Source: UBA7672 sp040398465 (GTDB taxonomy: Bacteria > Pseudomonadota > Alphaproteobacteria > Caulobacterales > Hyphomonadaceae). From it: a stretch of 64,000 nucleotides of DNA. This document shows positions 7,223 to 16,297 of the stretch, piece by piece (within the stretch, counting starts at the first letter, position 1; each line of letters opens with the position of its first letter). The position numbers were made by a program, and so were the translations under genes. Under the pieces are notes generated by a model. It was given only the letters and a program-made list of their open reading frames with translations, was not told where the DNA came from and did not search any database. Location of the stretch: assembly GCA_040398465.1 (NCBI GenBank), contig JBBAUA010000016.1:3712-67711 (forward strand), written 5' to 3'.

Positions 7223-9205
7223 TTAACCCCCGTCCCTCGCCTCCACCGCCGCGAATGCGCTCGACAGGCGGCGGTAGAAGTTGAGGCGGTCCATATCCTC
7301 GTTGGAGAGATACTCCTCGGCTTTCTTGGCGCCGGGAAGAGGTTCGGGCGTAATGCCGTCGTGGGCGACCTGCATCATGTTGGACCAGATGCGGGCCGAC
7401 ATTTCGCCGCCGGTGATGCGTGCCATCGGCGTGTCGTCGTCATTGCCGACCCAGACGCCGCCGACGAAGCGCGTGGTGTAGCCGAGGAACCAGGCGTCAC
7501 GCCATGCCTGGCTGGTGCCGGTCTTGCCAGCAATGTCCCAACCGCCGAAGCGCGCGGCGCCGCCCGTGCCGTTCACGACTACGCGGCTCAGCATGCCATT
7601 CATCTGCGAAGCGAGTTCTTCCGGATAGATGCGCGGGGCCTGTGCGGCAGGATTGGAATAGAGAAGGTCGCCCTTCGAGTTGCGGATCTCCTCGATAATG
7701 TAAGGCGACATCTTGAGACCGCCCTTGGCGAGCACGCCGAACGCCGCAACCATTTCGTAAAGCGTCACTTCATCGGAGCCGAGCGTGATCGACGGATAGT
7801 TGTGCAGGGGCGACGTGATGCCGAATTCACGGGCGAGGGCCGTCACTTTCGGGATCCCGATCTCGTAGCCGACTTGTGCGGCGACAGTGTTGAGCGATTC
7901 CGCCAGCGCTTCGGAAAGGGTGACAGCGCCGCGATACTCGCCGCCATAATTGCGCGGGCGCCAGTCCTGGATCGTCACAGGCATGTCGAAACGCACGGTG
8001 CCGGGCGTCAGGCCGTCTTCGAGGGCTGCGGCGAAGACGAACATCTTGAACGCCGAGCCGGGCTGGCGGCGCGCCTGCGTTGCGCGATTGAATTTCGATT
8101 TCTTGTAGTCGCGCCCGCCGACCATGGCGCGGATCGCGCCGGTCGCGTTGTCGACGATGATCGCCGCGCCTTCAGACGCCCGCCGATCGCGGCCCATGGT
8201 GGCGATGCCGTTCTCGACGGCTTTCTGGGCCGCCTGCTGCAGCTTCATGTCGAGCGATAGCTTGATGACCATGTCCGGCGGCGGATTGGGCAACAGGTCG
8301 GCCACGCGCTCAACCGCGTAGTCCAGGGCGTGGCTGGTGAAGGCGTCCGACGTGGGCGTGACGAAGACGAGCGGCTGTGCAGCCGCCTCGTCGCGCGCCG
8401 CCTTTGTAATGAAGCCGGCTTCCACCATCTGGTCGAGCACATAGGCCTGGCGCTCTTTCGCCTTGGCGCTCTGGGCCTGCTGGGCGAGGCGCGAGGGCGC
8501 CTTGGGGAAGGAAGCCAGCATCGCGGCTTCGGCGATGGTGAGGTCGGCCGGCGCCTTATTGAAGAAGGTGTGCGCGGCGGCGTCGACGCCCCACGCGCCG
8601 GCGCCGAGATAGATGCGGTTGAGATAGAGGTCGAGAATGTCGTCCTTGCTCAGCAGGCGTTCGAGGTCGCCGGCGAGGCGCGCTTCCTGCGCCTTGCGCT
8701 TGATGGTCTGGTCGGGCGTGAGGAACAGGTTCTTGACCAGCTGCTGCGTGATCGTCGAGGCGCCCTCCACCGTGCGGCCGGCGCGGGCGTTGGCCAGCAT
8801 CGCGCGGACGATCGCCGACATGTCGACGCCGGTGTGCTCACGGAAGCGCTTGTCCTCGGCGGCGATGAAGGCGTTGGTGACGTGCGGCGGCAGCGTCTTG
8901 GCGGAAACGGCGCGGCCATAGCGGAAACCACGCACGGCGATGGTCTTGCCCTGTGTGTCGATGAATTCCACCGCTGGCTCGCGGTTCATCGTCCACAGCG
9001 TCTCGCGGTCGGGCAGCGCAGGCATCTGCGCGAACAGCGAATTCCACAGCAGGCCGAAGGTGATCAGGCCGACAGCTGCCGCCGTCCCCACGATCTTGAC
9101 GATCGGCGGGCCCCATTTCATGAGCGGGCTGCTCACTGCGTGCGTCGCCATGCTCGTGCCGTCAGCCTCCAGAGGCGATGCGTGCGTCGCCGCCCCCACC
9201 TCCAC
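7223..9205 (-). CDS. mrcA: Penicillin-binding protein 1A (class A, transglycosylase/transpeptidase)
   Basis: A bifunctional peptidoglycan synthase anchored by one N-terminal helix (VKIVGTAAAVGLITFGLLW). The glycosyltransferase-51 domain shows its EDKRFREHTGVD motif with the catalytic Glu, then GASTITQQLVKNLFL and LYLNRIYLGAGAWGVDAAA. The transpeptidase domain has RQPGSAFKMFVF (SxxK serine), an SLN motif and GKTGTSQAWRDAW (KTG). At 660 residues it is shorter than the ~850-residue enterobacterial PBP1A, because it lacks the large inserted OB-like domain; this is common in alphaproteobacteria. The start is uncertain: GTG 9205 and ATG 9151 both fit, neither with a strong ribosome site. An LpoB-type lipoprotein is encoded 15 kb away. 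Confidence 0.9.
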   Translation of the reverse strand: MEVGAATHASPLEADGTSMATHAVSSPLMKWGPPIVKIVGTAAAVGLITFGLLWNSLFAQMPALPDRETLWTMNREPAVEFIDTQGKTIAVRGFRYGRAVSAKTLPPHVTNAFIAAEDKRFREHTGVDMSAIVRAMLANARAGRTVEGASTITQQLVKNLFLTPDQTIKRKAQEARLAGDLERLLSKDDILDLYLNRIYLGAGAWGVDAAAHTFFNKAPADLTIAEAAMLASFPKAPSRLAQQAQSAKAKERQAYVLDQMVEAGFITKAARDEAAAQPLVFVTPTSDAFTSHALDYAVERVADLLPNPPPDMVIKLSLDMKLQQAAQKAVENGIATMGRDRRASEGAAIIVDNATGAIRAMVGGRDYKKSKFNRATQARRQPGSAFKMFVFAAALEDGLTPGTVRFDMPVTIQDWRPRNYGGEYRGAVTLSEALAESLNTVAAQVGYEIGIPKVTALAREFGITSPLHNYPSITLGSDEVTLYEMVAAFGVLAKGGLKMSPYIIEEIRNSKGDLLYSNPAAQAPRIYPEELASQMNGMLSRVVVNGTGGAARFGGWDIAGKTGTSQAWRDAWFLGYTTRFVGGVWVGNDDDTPMARITGGEMSARIWSNMMQVAHDGITPEPLPGAKKAEEYLSNEDMDRLNFYRRLSSAFAAVEARDGG

Positions 9206-9281
9206 ATAGCATCACGCCTCGGCATGTCACGTAGCGCGCGCCGCGATGGGCGCAATGGCTCAACAGCGGGAGATTTCCTGC

Positions 9282-10637
9282 CTAATTGTCATACTTCCCG
9301 CCGCCTGCATCGTCCGGATTGGACGTCAGCCGTGAAGGCGCCGGTGGCGGAGGTGGCGGCGGCGGCGGAGAAGGCGGATTGTAGCGATTGCCGCCGGATG
9401 GCGCCGCGGGTGGCGGCGACGCGCTTTGCGGCCGGGGCGCTGGCGGAGGAGACGCGCTCTGGGGCCGCGCAGCCGGCGGCGGCGGCGGCGGCGGGGGAGA
9501 CGCTACGGGCGGCGGATTGTAGCGGTTGCCGCCTACCGCAGCTGGCGGAGGCGGGGGTGACGGCGGCGGTGTGGCGCCCGGAGACGGCTTCTGCCCGCCG
9601 AACAGCGGAGGATAGGTGTTCGGCGCGTTATTGTTGTCGCGATCATCGCGCTCGCGCGCCCGGAGCAGGCCATCGCCCCCACCATAACGCCAACCGCGAT
9701 CCCAGTGATGGTCGTAGTAACTGTTCCAGCCATAGCCGCGCCCACCGCGGATCCAGTCGAGCCGCTGCCAAGCCGTGTCGTACCACACACCCCAAGGGTA
9801 CATGCGGCGATAGTCTTCGTAAGCCCAGATATCGTCCATCATGGCCGCATAGCGCCAGGCTTCGAAATCACGCTCGCGCAGGTCGGAGATCTGCCGCGTG
9901 GCTTCCACGCGCCAGCGGCCCCAGGGCTGGGACTGCAGATAGAAATCGTAGGCGCCGATCGAGTTGTCGGCGAGCGCGCGGCGCCACGCCTCGTCGTCGC
10001 GGCGGTAGATCAGGTCGATCTCGCTGCGCGCCTCGTCCAGCCATTCCGACCGGGGATGGACGCGCATGAATGCCTCAAGCTCGCTGGGCGAGCCGGAACG
10101 TTTTGCTTTCACGAACGCGCCCTGGTCGGTGTTCCATAGCGCATCGAGTCGCGCGCGGGCATTGGCAGCGTTGGCGCCGCGCGGCCAGTCGTCGAGGAAA
10201 ACTTCGTAAGCCTCGATCTGGTCCATGGCGCGAACTTCGGCCCAGTCGGCCTTTTCCTCGGCAGCGAGGCGCGGGGCGGCCAGAACGGCGCGACGCGCGT
10301 CAGCCGACTCCGCATTTGCGCCCCACGGGAAGCGAGCGAGATAAGCGACATAGCCATCCTCGGTGTCGGCCCGCTTTGCGGACGTGTAGGCCTCCGCCTC
10401 GATGCGGATCAGCTCGTCCGTGCGACGCTGGGCATTGACCACATACTGCCCATCGGGATGGACGCGCATGTATTCCGCATAGGCGGGCGGGGTATCAATG
10501 CGGGCCGCCTGGCTCCAGTCCATCTGGTGGAGCTCTTCCGGCGTCGGACCGGATTCGCACGCGGCAAGCAGCGCGATCGCAGAAACCGCGGCGGCAAGCA
10601 CGGCAATCCGGCGATGGCGTTTGGTATTGGCAGACAT
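9282..10637 (-). CDS. Repeat-containing lipoprotein with proline-rich C-terminus
   Basis: A 451-residue predicted lipoprotein; the leader ends AIALLAAC (Cys about residue 26). The middle carries at least five copies of a 40-50-residue repeat of the form W..A...d....Y..yl...P.G.....A...i..L. Examples are AEYMRVHPDGQYVVNAQ, YVAYLARFPWGANAESA, YEVFLDDWPRGANAANA, LEAFMRVHPRSEWLDEA and YDFYLQSQPWGRWRVEA. The last 140 residues are low complexity, with blocks of 5-9 prolines separated by GGNRYNPP motifs. The same short repeat occurs in the TIR protein at 31631-34102. No catalytic motif is visible; a cell-envelope structural or scaffold role is inferred. The longer in-frame ORF upstream of 10637 overlaps the divergent acylase gene and is rejected. 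Confidence 0.75.
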   Translation of the reverse strand: MSANTKRHRRIAVLAAAVSAIALLAACESGPTPEELHQMDWSQAARIDTPPAYAEYMRVHPDGQYVVNAQRRTDELIRIEAEAYTSAKRADTEDGYVAYLARFPWGANAESADARRAVLAAPRLAAEEKADWAEVRAMDQIEAYEVFLDDWPRGANAANARARLDALWNTDQGAFVKAKRSGSPSELEAFMRVHPRSEWLDEARSEIDLIYRRDDEAWRRALADNSIGAYDFYLQSQPWGRWRVEATRQISDLRERDFEAWRYAAMMDDIWAYEDYRRMYPWGVWYDTAWQRLDWIRGGRGYGWNSYYDHHWDRGWRYGGGDGLLRARERDDRDNNNAPNTYPPLFGGQKPSPGATPPPSPPPPPAAVGGNRYNPPPVASPPPPPPPPAARPQSASPPPAPRPQSASPPPAAPSGGNRYNPPSPPPPPPPPPAPSRLTSNPDDAGGGKYDN

Positions 10638-10778
10638 GATCCAGTCCTCCCGACTCTCAGGACTATATGAGGATTTATGAACAGGAGTGGAATGGCAACA
10701 GCCACCAGCCGAAACCGGCACGCTTGACGAATGCGCCCTCAAAGCGCCCCATCCGCCAAAAGAAACTGGGAGGAAACC

Positions 10779-13046
10779 ATGCCGACAAGACTGCTCAGCG
10801 GTGTCGCAGCCGTCGCCCTGCTTGCCTCGTGCGTTAGCGCGCCCGGGGCTGGCGACCCGGGCATGTCGGCAGAAATCAGACGCACCGCCTATGGCGTGCC
10901 GCACATCAAGGCGAACGACTATGCCGGGCTCGGCTACGGCCTTGGCTATGCGGCGGCAGAGGACAATGTCTGCGAGATCGCCGAGCGCTTTCTCACCATC
11001 TCGGGCGAGCGCGCGAAATTCCTCGGCCGCGGAGAGAACGACGCCAACCTTAACAGTGACCTCTACCACAAGCGCCTGATCGCCAGCGGCGAGCTTGAGA
11101 AGCTGCTCGGCGGACCGGTCAACTCGCCCGACACGCCGAGCGCGGATGCGCGCGCGATGGCGCGCGGCTACGTCGCGGGCTTCTCGCGCTACGTCCGTGA
11201 GACCGGCGTCGCGAACATCACCGATCCACGCTGCAAGAATGCGGGGTGGGTTCGGGAGCTGACAGAGAGGGATTACTGGCGGCACCAGCTCGCGGGCCAG
11301 GTCGTGACCCAACTCAACGGTGTGGTCAGCGCGCAGCCACCGGGCGTGGGCGATCAGGCCTCAATCGCGGACGATCCGTTCATCGAGACGACCCAGCTGG
11401 GCAGCAATGCCTATGGGCTTGGAAAAGAAGTGACGCAGTCCGGGCGCGGCATGCTGCTCGGCAATCCGCATTATCCGTGGGACGGGATGAACCGCTTCTA
11501 CCGGATGCACCTCACCATTCCTGGCAAGCTGAATGTCGTCGGCGCGGGTCTCGTCAGCAATGCCTCCGTAGGCATCGGACATACCGAGCACATCGCGTGG
11601 ACGCACACCGTCTCGACGGCGCGCCGATTTGGCATGTTCGAACTGACGCTCGATCCGAACGATCCGACGCGGTACATTTATGACGGCGTTTCAACGCCGA
11701 TGACGAAGATGGAGGTTACTGTCGAGGTGAAGGGCGAGGCGCCGGTAACGCGCTCGCTATACACGACTCGCTTCGGTGCAGTGGTCGAAACGCAGACCTT
11801 CCCGTGGACGAAGACGCAGGCCTACGCCTTGCGCAACATTCCTCAGGGCGTTCGCTCGGCGGACCAGTACATCGCGCTGTGGCAAGCCAAGAACGTGCAG
11901 GAGCTGAAGGCCGCGCTCGGCAAGTATCAGGCGACGGGATTCAACACGACTGCCGCGGATGCGGGTGGCGAATCCTTCTTCGGCGACATGGGCATGATGC
12001 CCAATGTCTCGAAATCGCTTGGCGACAAATGCGCGAAGTCCGACCTAGCAAAGAAACAATGGGCCGAAACGCGCGTTCCCGTGCTCGATGGCTCAACTTC
12101 CGCCTGCGAGTGGGCGACGGATCGCGACTCCACCGCTCCCGGTGTGTTCGGGGCCAACAGCACGCCACACCTGTTCCGTTCCGACTATGTGAGCCAGAGC
12201 AATGACAGCCACTGGCTGACCAACCCGAACCAGCCGCTCGCCGGCTTCAGCCCGATCTTCGGCGATGAAGCGACGGCGCGCTCGATCCGCACGCGGCTCG
12301 GCATCGACATCGTCGATGACCGCGTCGCGGGCAAGGACGGCCTGCCCGGGGCGAAGTTCAATCTCGCGACGCTTCAGGGCGCCCTCTACCAGAACCGCCA
12401 CCTCGGCGCGGAGATTACGCGCAACGATCTGGTGAAGCACTGCAAGTCACTTGGCGATGAAAAGCTTGGGCCCGCCTGCGCAGCTCTCGCCGGTTGGGAC
12501 ATGAAGGTGAACCTCGACAGCCGAGGCGCACACCTGTTCCATCTGTTCGCCGAGAATGGCGGCCTGCAGTTCAAGGTCCCCTTCAATCCGGCCGATCCAG
12601 TCAACACGCCCAACACGCTCGACCTCGCCAACCCGAAAGTGACCGAGGCGCTGCGCAAGGCGGTCGATCGCCTGACCGAGCTGCGCATCCCGGTCGATGC
12701 GCGCCTCGGTGACGTTCAGCGCGAGACGCGTAACGGCGAACGGATCCCGATCCATGGCGGCGCCGGCCCGGAAGGCGTCTTCAACGTGATCACGGTCGAA
12801 AGCCTCGAACCCGAACTCGGCTGGACCAGCATCCGCCACGGCTCGAGCTGGATCATGACCGTCGAATTCACCCCCGACGGCCCGAAAAGCCAGGGCATCC
12901 TGACCTACTCGCAATCGGTGAATCCCAACTCGCCTCACTATTCCGACCAGACCCATGCCTATTCGCGGAAGCAATGGGATAACCTTCGGTTCAGTGAGGC
13001 TGAGGTTGACGCGGGGACGGTGTCTCGGAAGACGATCAGCGAGTAG
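10779..13046 (+). CDS. Penicillin-acylase family (S45 Ntn-hydrolase) lipoprotein
   Basis: A 755-residue exported N-terminal-nucleophile hydrolase. The leader ends VALLASC, a lipobox. The N-terminal YGVPHIKANDYAGLGYGLGY motif and the LGSNAYGLG motif are hallmarks of the family. In such enzymes the Ser after Gly (about residue 209) becomes the nucleophile after self-cleavage into alpha and beta chains, and GNPHYPW follows it as usual. The family includes penicillin G acylase, aculeacin A acylase and PvdQ-type acyl-homoserine-lactone acylases, so substrates could be N-acyl amides, including quorum signals; the sequence alone does not decide. GGGAGG at 10768-10773 fixes the start. Confidence 0.88.
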   Translation: MPTRLLSGVAAVALLASCVSAPGAGDPGMSAEIRRTAYGVPHIKANDYAGLGYGLGYAAAEDNVCEIAERFLTISGERAKFLGRGENDANLNSDLYHKRLIASGELEKLLGGPVNSPDTPSADARAMARGYVAGFSRYVRETGVANITDPRCKNAGWVRELTERDYWRHQLAGQVVTQLNGVVSAQPPGVGDQASIADDPFIETTQLGSNAYGLGKEVTQSGRGMLLGNPHYPWDGMNRFYRMHLTIPGKLNVVGAGLVSNASVGIGHTEHIAWTHTVSTARRFGMFELTLDPNDPTRYIYDGVSTPMTKMEVTVEVKGEAPVTRSLYTTRFGAVVETQTFPWTKTQAYALRNIPQGVRSADQYIALWQAKNVQELKAALGKYQATGFNTTAADAGGESFFGDMGMMPNVSKSLGDKCAKSDLAKKQWAETRVPVLDGSTSACEWATDRDSTAPGVFGANSTPHLFRSDYVSQSNDSHWLTNPNQPLAGFSPIFGDEATARSIRTRLGIDIVDDRVAGKDGLPGAKFNLATLQGALYQNRHLGAEITRNDLVKHCKSLGDEKLGPACAALAGWDMKVNLDSRGAHLFHLFAENGGLQFKVPFNPADPVNTPNTLDLANPKVTEALRKAVDRLTELRIPVDARLGDVQRETRNGERIPIHGGAGPEGVFNVITVESLEPELGWTSIRHGSSWIMTVEFTPDGPKSQGILTYSQSVNPNSPHYSDQTHAYSRKQWDNLRFSEAEVDAGTVSRKTISE

Positions 13047-13123
13047 GCGAGATACGCCTCATTCAACGGCATTGGCTTGACGCTACGGCTTGACCTCCAG
13101 CCCGGCTTCCTGTCCATGCGCGC

Positions 13124-14947
13124 ATGGCCGGACCTCCGATTGCTGTACTTCGCGGCGTGATGCTGACGCTGGGCGCTGCGCCCCTGTTCACGGGCGTGGA
13201 CCTTGCGCTGGCGCGCGGGGAACGGATGGCGCTTGTCGGACGCAATGGCGCGGGCAAATCGACGCTGATGCGCATCCTCGGCAGGGCGCTCGAGCCGGAC
13301 GATGGCGAGGTCTTCATGCAGCCGGGTGTGGTTGCGCGCCACCTGCTCCAGGAGCCTGACTTTTCCGGCTACGCCACCGCACTCGACTACGTCTCGGACA
13401 AGCTGGACCCGGACATGTTCTACAGGGCGGAGTCCGAACTTGGCGCGTGGGGCGTGCCATTCGACCTCGACCTGACCAAGGCTTCGGGCGGACAGTCGCG
13501 GCGCATCGCGCTCGCGCACGCCTTCGCGCACGATCCGGACATCCTCCTCCTGGACGAGCCGACGAACCATCTCGACGTGCCGGCCATCGAGCTGCTGGAA
13601 CAGGAACTCAAGGCGTTTCGCGGCGCAGCCCTGATCGTCAGCCACGACCGTCGCTTTCTCGAAAACGTGTCCACGGCCGTGGCGTGGCTGCGCCAGGGCG
13701 TCGTGCGCCAGATGGACAAGGGCTACACCGCCTTCGAGGAATGGGCCGAGACCGTCGAAGCCGACGAGGAGAAGGCGCTCGACAAGCTAAACGTGCAACT
13801 TCGGGCCGAAGAGCGCTGGATGGCGCGCGGCGTCACGGCGCGCCGCAAACGAAACATGGGCCGCGTTCGCAAGCTGCATGACATGCGCTCGGAGAAGTTG
13901 CAGCGCCGGATTGCGTTGAACGATGCCGCCAGCACGGCCAGCCTCGCGATCGATTCCGGCGCGCAGTCCGGACGACTGGTGATCGAGGCGAAGGGGCTGA
14001 CAAAGCAGTTCCAGACCTCCACCGGCGTGCTGCCCATCGTCAACGATCTCTCGCTGCGCGTCATGCGCGGCGACCGCCTCGGCCTTGTCGGCCCGAACGG
14101 CGCAGGCAAGACGACGCTGCTGCGCCTTCTGCTGGGCCAGATCGAACCGGACAGCGGCAGCCTGCGCCTCGCGAAAAATCTCGACATCACCTATCTCGAC
14201 CAGACCCGCGCCACGCTGAGCCCGGAGAATACGCTGTGGAACACGCTGGCGCCGCTCGGCGGCGACCAGATCATCGTGCGCGGCTATCCCAAGCACGTCG
14301 CCGCCTACGCCAAGGACTTCCTGTTCGAGAGCCGCCAGTTGCACCAGCCCGTCGGAGCGCTGTCGGGCGGCGAGCGCAACCGGCTCACCCTGGCGCTGGC
14401 GCTGGCCAAGCCGTCCAACCTGCTCATCCTCGACGAACCGACCAACGATCTTGACATCGAGACGCTGGACCTGCTGGAAGACATGCTCGCCGAGTATGAC
14501 GGCACGCTCCTGCTGGTCAGCCACGACCGGGCCTTCATCGACAATGTAGTTACTTCGGTGCTGACCCCGCAGGGCGGCGGCCAATGGCTGGAAACGCCGG
14601 GTGGCTACACCGACTATCTTGCCCAGGCGGGCGCCGCGTCGCCCGCATCGCGACGCACGGCCCACAAGACGCTGCCACCGCTCGCAACGGCGGCAAAAGC
14701 GCCGGCCGCCAAGCTCAGCTACAAGGAAGCGCGCCGGCTGGATGAACTCGAGCGCCTGATGCCGGAACGCCAGGACGAGATTACCCGGCTCGAAGACGAG
14801 ATGGCTGACAGCAGCCTGTTTACCAAGGATCCGAAGGCATTTCACGCTCGCGCCAACCGGCTCGCAGCGGCCCGGAGCGAGATCGCTTCCTATGAAGCCG
14901 AATGGATCGTTCTTGAGGAAAAGCGTGAGGCGCTGGCTCGAGGCTGA
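13124..14947 (+). CDS. uup: ABC-F ATPase Uup
   Basis: A 607-residue soluble protein with two ABC ATPase domains and no membrane part. Domain 1 has Walker A GRNGAGKST, signature SGGQSRRIALA and Walker B LLLDEPTNHLDV. Domain 2 has Walker A GPNGAGKTT, signature LSGGERNRLTLA and Walker B ILDEPTNDLD. The linker is rich in Arg/Lys (RRKRNMGRVRKLHDMR). A C-terminal coiled coil (KLSYKEARRLDELERLMPER onward) marks it as Uup rather than EttA. Family members act on ribosomes and Uup binds branched DNA. The ATG at 13124 has no clear ribosome site. Confidence 0.9.
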   Translation: MAGPPIAVLRGVMLTLGAAPLFTGVDLALARGERMALVGRNGAGKSTLMRILGRALEPDDGEVFMQPGVVARHLLQEPDFSGYATALDYVSDKLDPDMFYRAESELGAWGVPFDLDLTKASGGQSRRIALAHAFAHDPDILLLDEPTNHLDVPAIELLEQELKAFRGAALIVSHDRRFLENVSTAVAWLRQGVVRQMDKGYTAFEEWAETVEADEEKALDKLNVQLRAEERWMARGVTARRKRNMGRVRKLHDMRSEKLQRRIALNDAASTASLAIDSGAQSGRLVIEAKGLTKQFQTSTGVLPIVNDLSLRVMRGDRLGLVGPNGAGKTTLLRLLLGQIEPDSGSLRLAKNLDITYLDQTRATLSPENTLWNTLAPLGGDQIIVRGYPKHVAAYAKDFLFESRQLHQPVGALSGGERNRLTLALALAKPSNLLILDEPTNDLDIETLDLLEDMLAEYDGTLLLVSHDRAFIDNVVTSVLTPQGGGQWLETPGGYTDYLAQAGAASPASRRTAHKTLPPLATAAKAPAAKLSYKEARRLDELERLMPERQDEITRLEDEMADSSLFTKDPKAFHARANRLAAARSEIASYEAEWIVLEEKREALARG

Positions 14948-15068
14948 GGCCGCCGGACGTCGGCCGACACCCCGTTTCGGGTGCGCTGGACCGCAAATTA
15001 CCGAGCGGAAGCAAGCGTTTTCTTAACCGCGTTCAGTTATTGTTTCCCTACCCACGGGAGACCTCCAC

Positions 15069-16166
15069 ATGGCGGCCAGCGCCAACAATTTCGCGCTCTT
15101 GCTCGACCTCGCCAAGGAAGGCTCGAGTGAAAAGCGCCGTGAACTGCTGCGCCAGATCACGGATGTGTTCCTCGCCCACCCGACGGACAGATCCGAAAAA
15201 GAGGCCATGCTGTTCGACGAAATCGTCGGCGCCGTCGCCTCCGACCTCGAGACCCAGGTTCGCATCGAACTCTCGCGAAAAGTTGCGGATAGCACGGGCC
15301 CGCTCCGCCGCACCGCCCGCCGCCTCGCGATGGACGAGATCGAAGTCGCCCGCCCCGTGCTGGAGCGTTCGCGCTCGCTGACCGAGAGCGACATTCTCGA
15401 GGTCATCGACAAGAAATCGCAAGACCACATGCTGGCCGTGACCAAGCGTCCGGACATCGGCGAGAAAGTGTCCAGCGCCCTCGTCAAGAAGGGCGAAGAC
15501 CACGTCGTGGTCTCGCTGCTGCAGAACGCCACCGCGAAGATCGATCGCGAGACCTATGAGCGCGTCGCCGAGCGCGTCGAGACAAGCCCGGTGCTGCATG
15601 CCCCCTTCGTGCGCAATGCCAATGTGCCGCTCGACATGCTCAACACAGTCTATCTTCGCGTCGAAGGAGACCTGCGGCGCGAAATCATGCGGAAGTTCCA
15701 CGGCGTGTCCCCCGCCGAACTGGAAGCGGCGCTGGAAGCAAGCCGCACGCACCTGTCGTCCGCCTACGGCGCTCTGCCGTCCGACTATGCGCTGGCCCAG
15801 GATCATGTCTCGAAGCTGTCGAAGGCAGGCGCGTTGAAGCCTGCCGTGCTGGTTCAACTTTTGCGTGAAGAACGGCGCACAGCCTTCATGATCGCATTTG
15901 CCCAGATGGTGGATGTGGATTTCGAACTCGGCCAGCGTCTCGTCGACGCGCAGGATCTCGACGCCCTTGCAATGCTGTGCCGGGGCGCCGGTTTCGACCG
16001 CGGCCTTTTTGTCACGATCTGCATCATGGTCGCCAACGCCGGCGGCGGCCTGAGCAAGACCGAGGAATTCGGACAACTCTACGAACAGGTGCCTGTCGCC
16101 GCAGCCCAGCGCGCGCTGCGATTCTGGAAAGTCCGCGCCAAGAACATCAACACGCAGGCGGCGTAG
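15069..16166 (+). CDS. DUF2336 protein
   Basis: A 365-residue all-helical protein matching the alphaproteobacterial DUF2336 family. It opens with LLLDLAKEGSSEKRRELLRQ and DVFLAHP, then LFDEIVGAVASDLETQVRIE. Repeated short helical pairs of HEAT-like style follow (SRSLTESDILEVIDKKSQDH; a block at residues 140-185 with NATAKI). The C-terminal third holds VLVQLLREERRTAFMIAFAQ, typical of the conserved tail. The family has no established biochemical role. A second member is at 55085-56296. The start has a GGGAGACC ribosome site. The upstream region contains a TTAACC sequence resembling half a CtrA site. Confidence 0.85.
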   Translation: MAASANNFALLLDLAKEGSSEKRRELLRQITDVFLAHPTDRSEKEAMLFDEIVGAVASDLETQVRIELSRKVADSTGPLRRTARRLAMDEIEVARPVLERSRSLTESDILEVIDKKSQDHMLAVTKRPDIGEKVSSALVKKGEDHVVVSLLQNATAKIDRETYERVAERVETSPVLHAPFVRNANVPLDMLNTVYLRVEGDLRREIMRKFHGVSPAELEAALEASRTHLSSAYGALPSDYALAQDHVSKLSKAGALKPAVLVQLLREERRTAFMIAFAQMVDVDFELGQRLVDAQDLDALAMLCRGAGFDRGLFVTICIMVANAGGGLSKTEEFGQLYEQVPVAAAQRALRFWKVRAKNINTQAA

Positions 16167-16297
16167 CCTCTCCGCGCGCATCTCGCACAGGGCGATTTTC
16201 GCCTGCTGGCGACGCTGCCTCGCCCATTAGCAGTTACACAATTGCTCCCTCCTGACCGCTCGCCTAGAGTTTGCGCAGCGGGGGAAAAGGGACGTCT

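Noticed and set aside
7219..7230. Perfect palindrome GGGGTTAACCCC at the end of the PBP1A gene
   Set aside because: It contains the PBP1A stop codon and is too short, with no loop, to be a terminator; possible operator for the downstream gene, but unsupported.
14960..14990. Short hairpin CACCC-GTTTC-GGGTG after uup
   Set aside because: Only about five base pairs and no T-tract; not convincing as a terminator.
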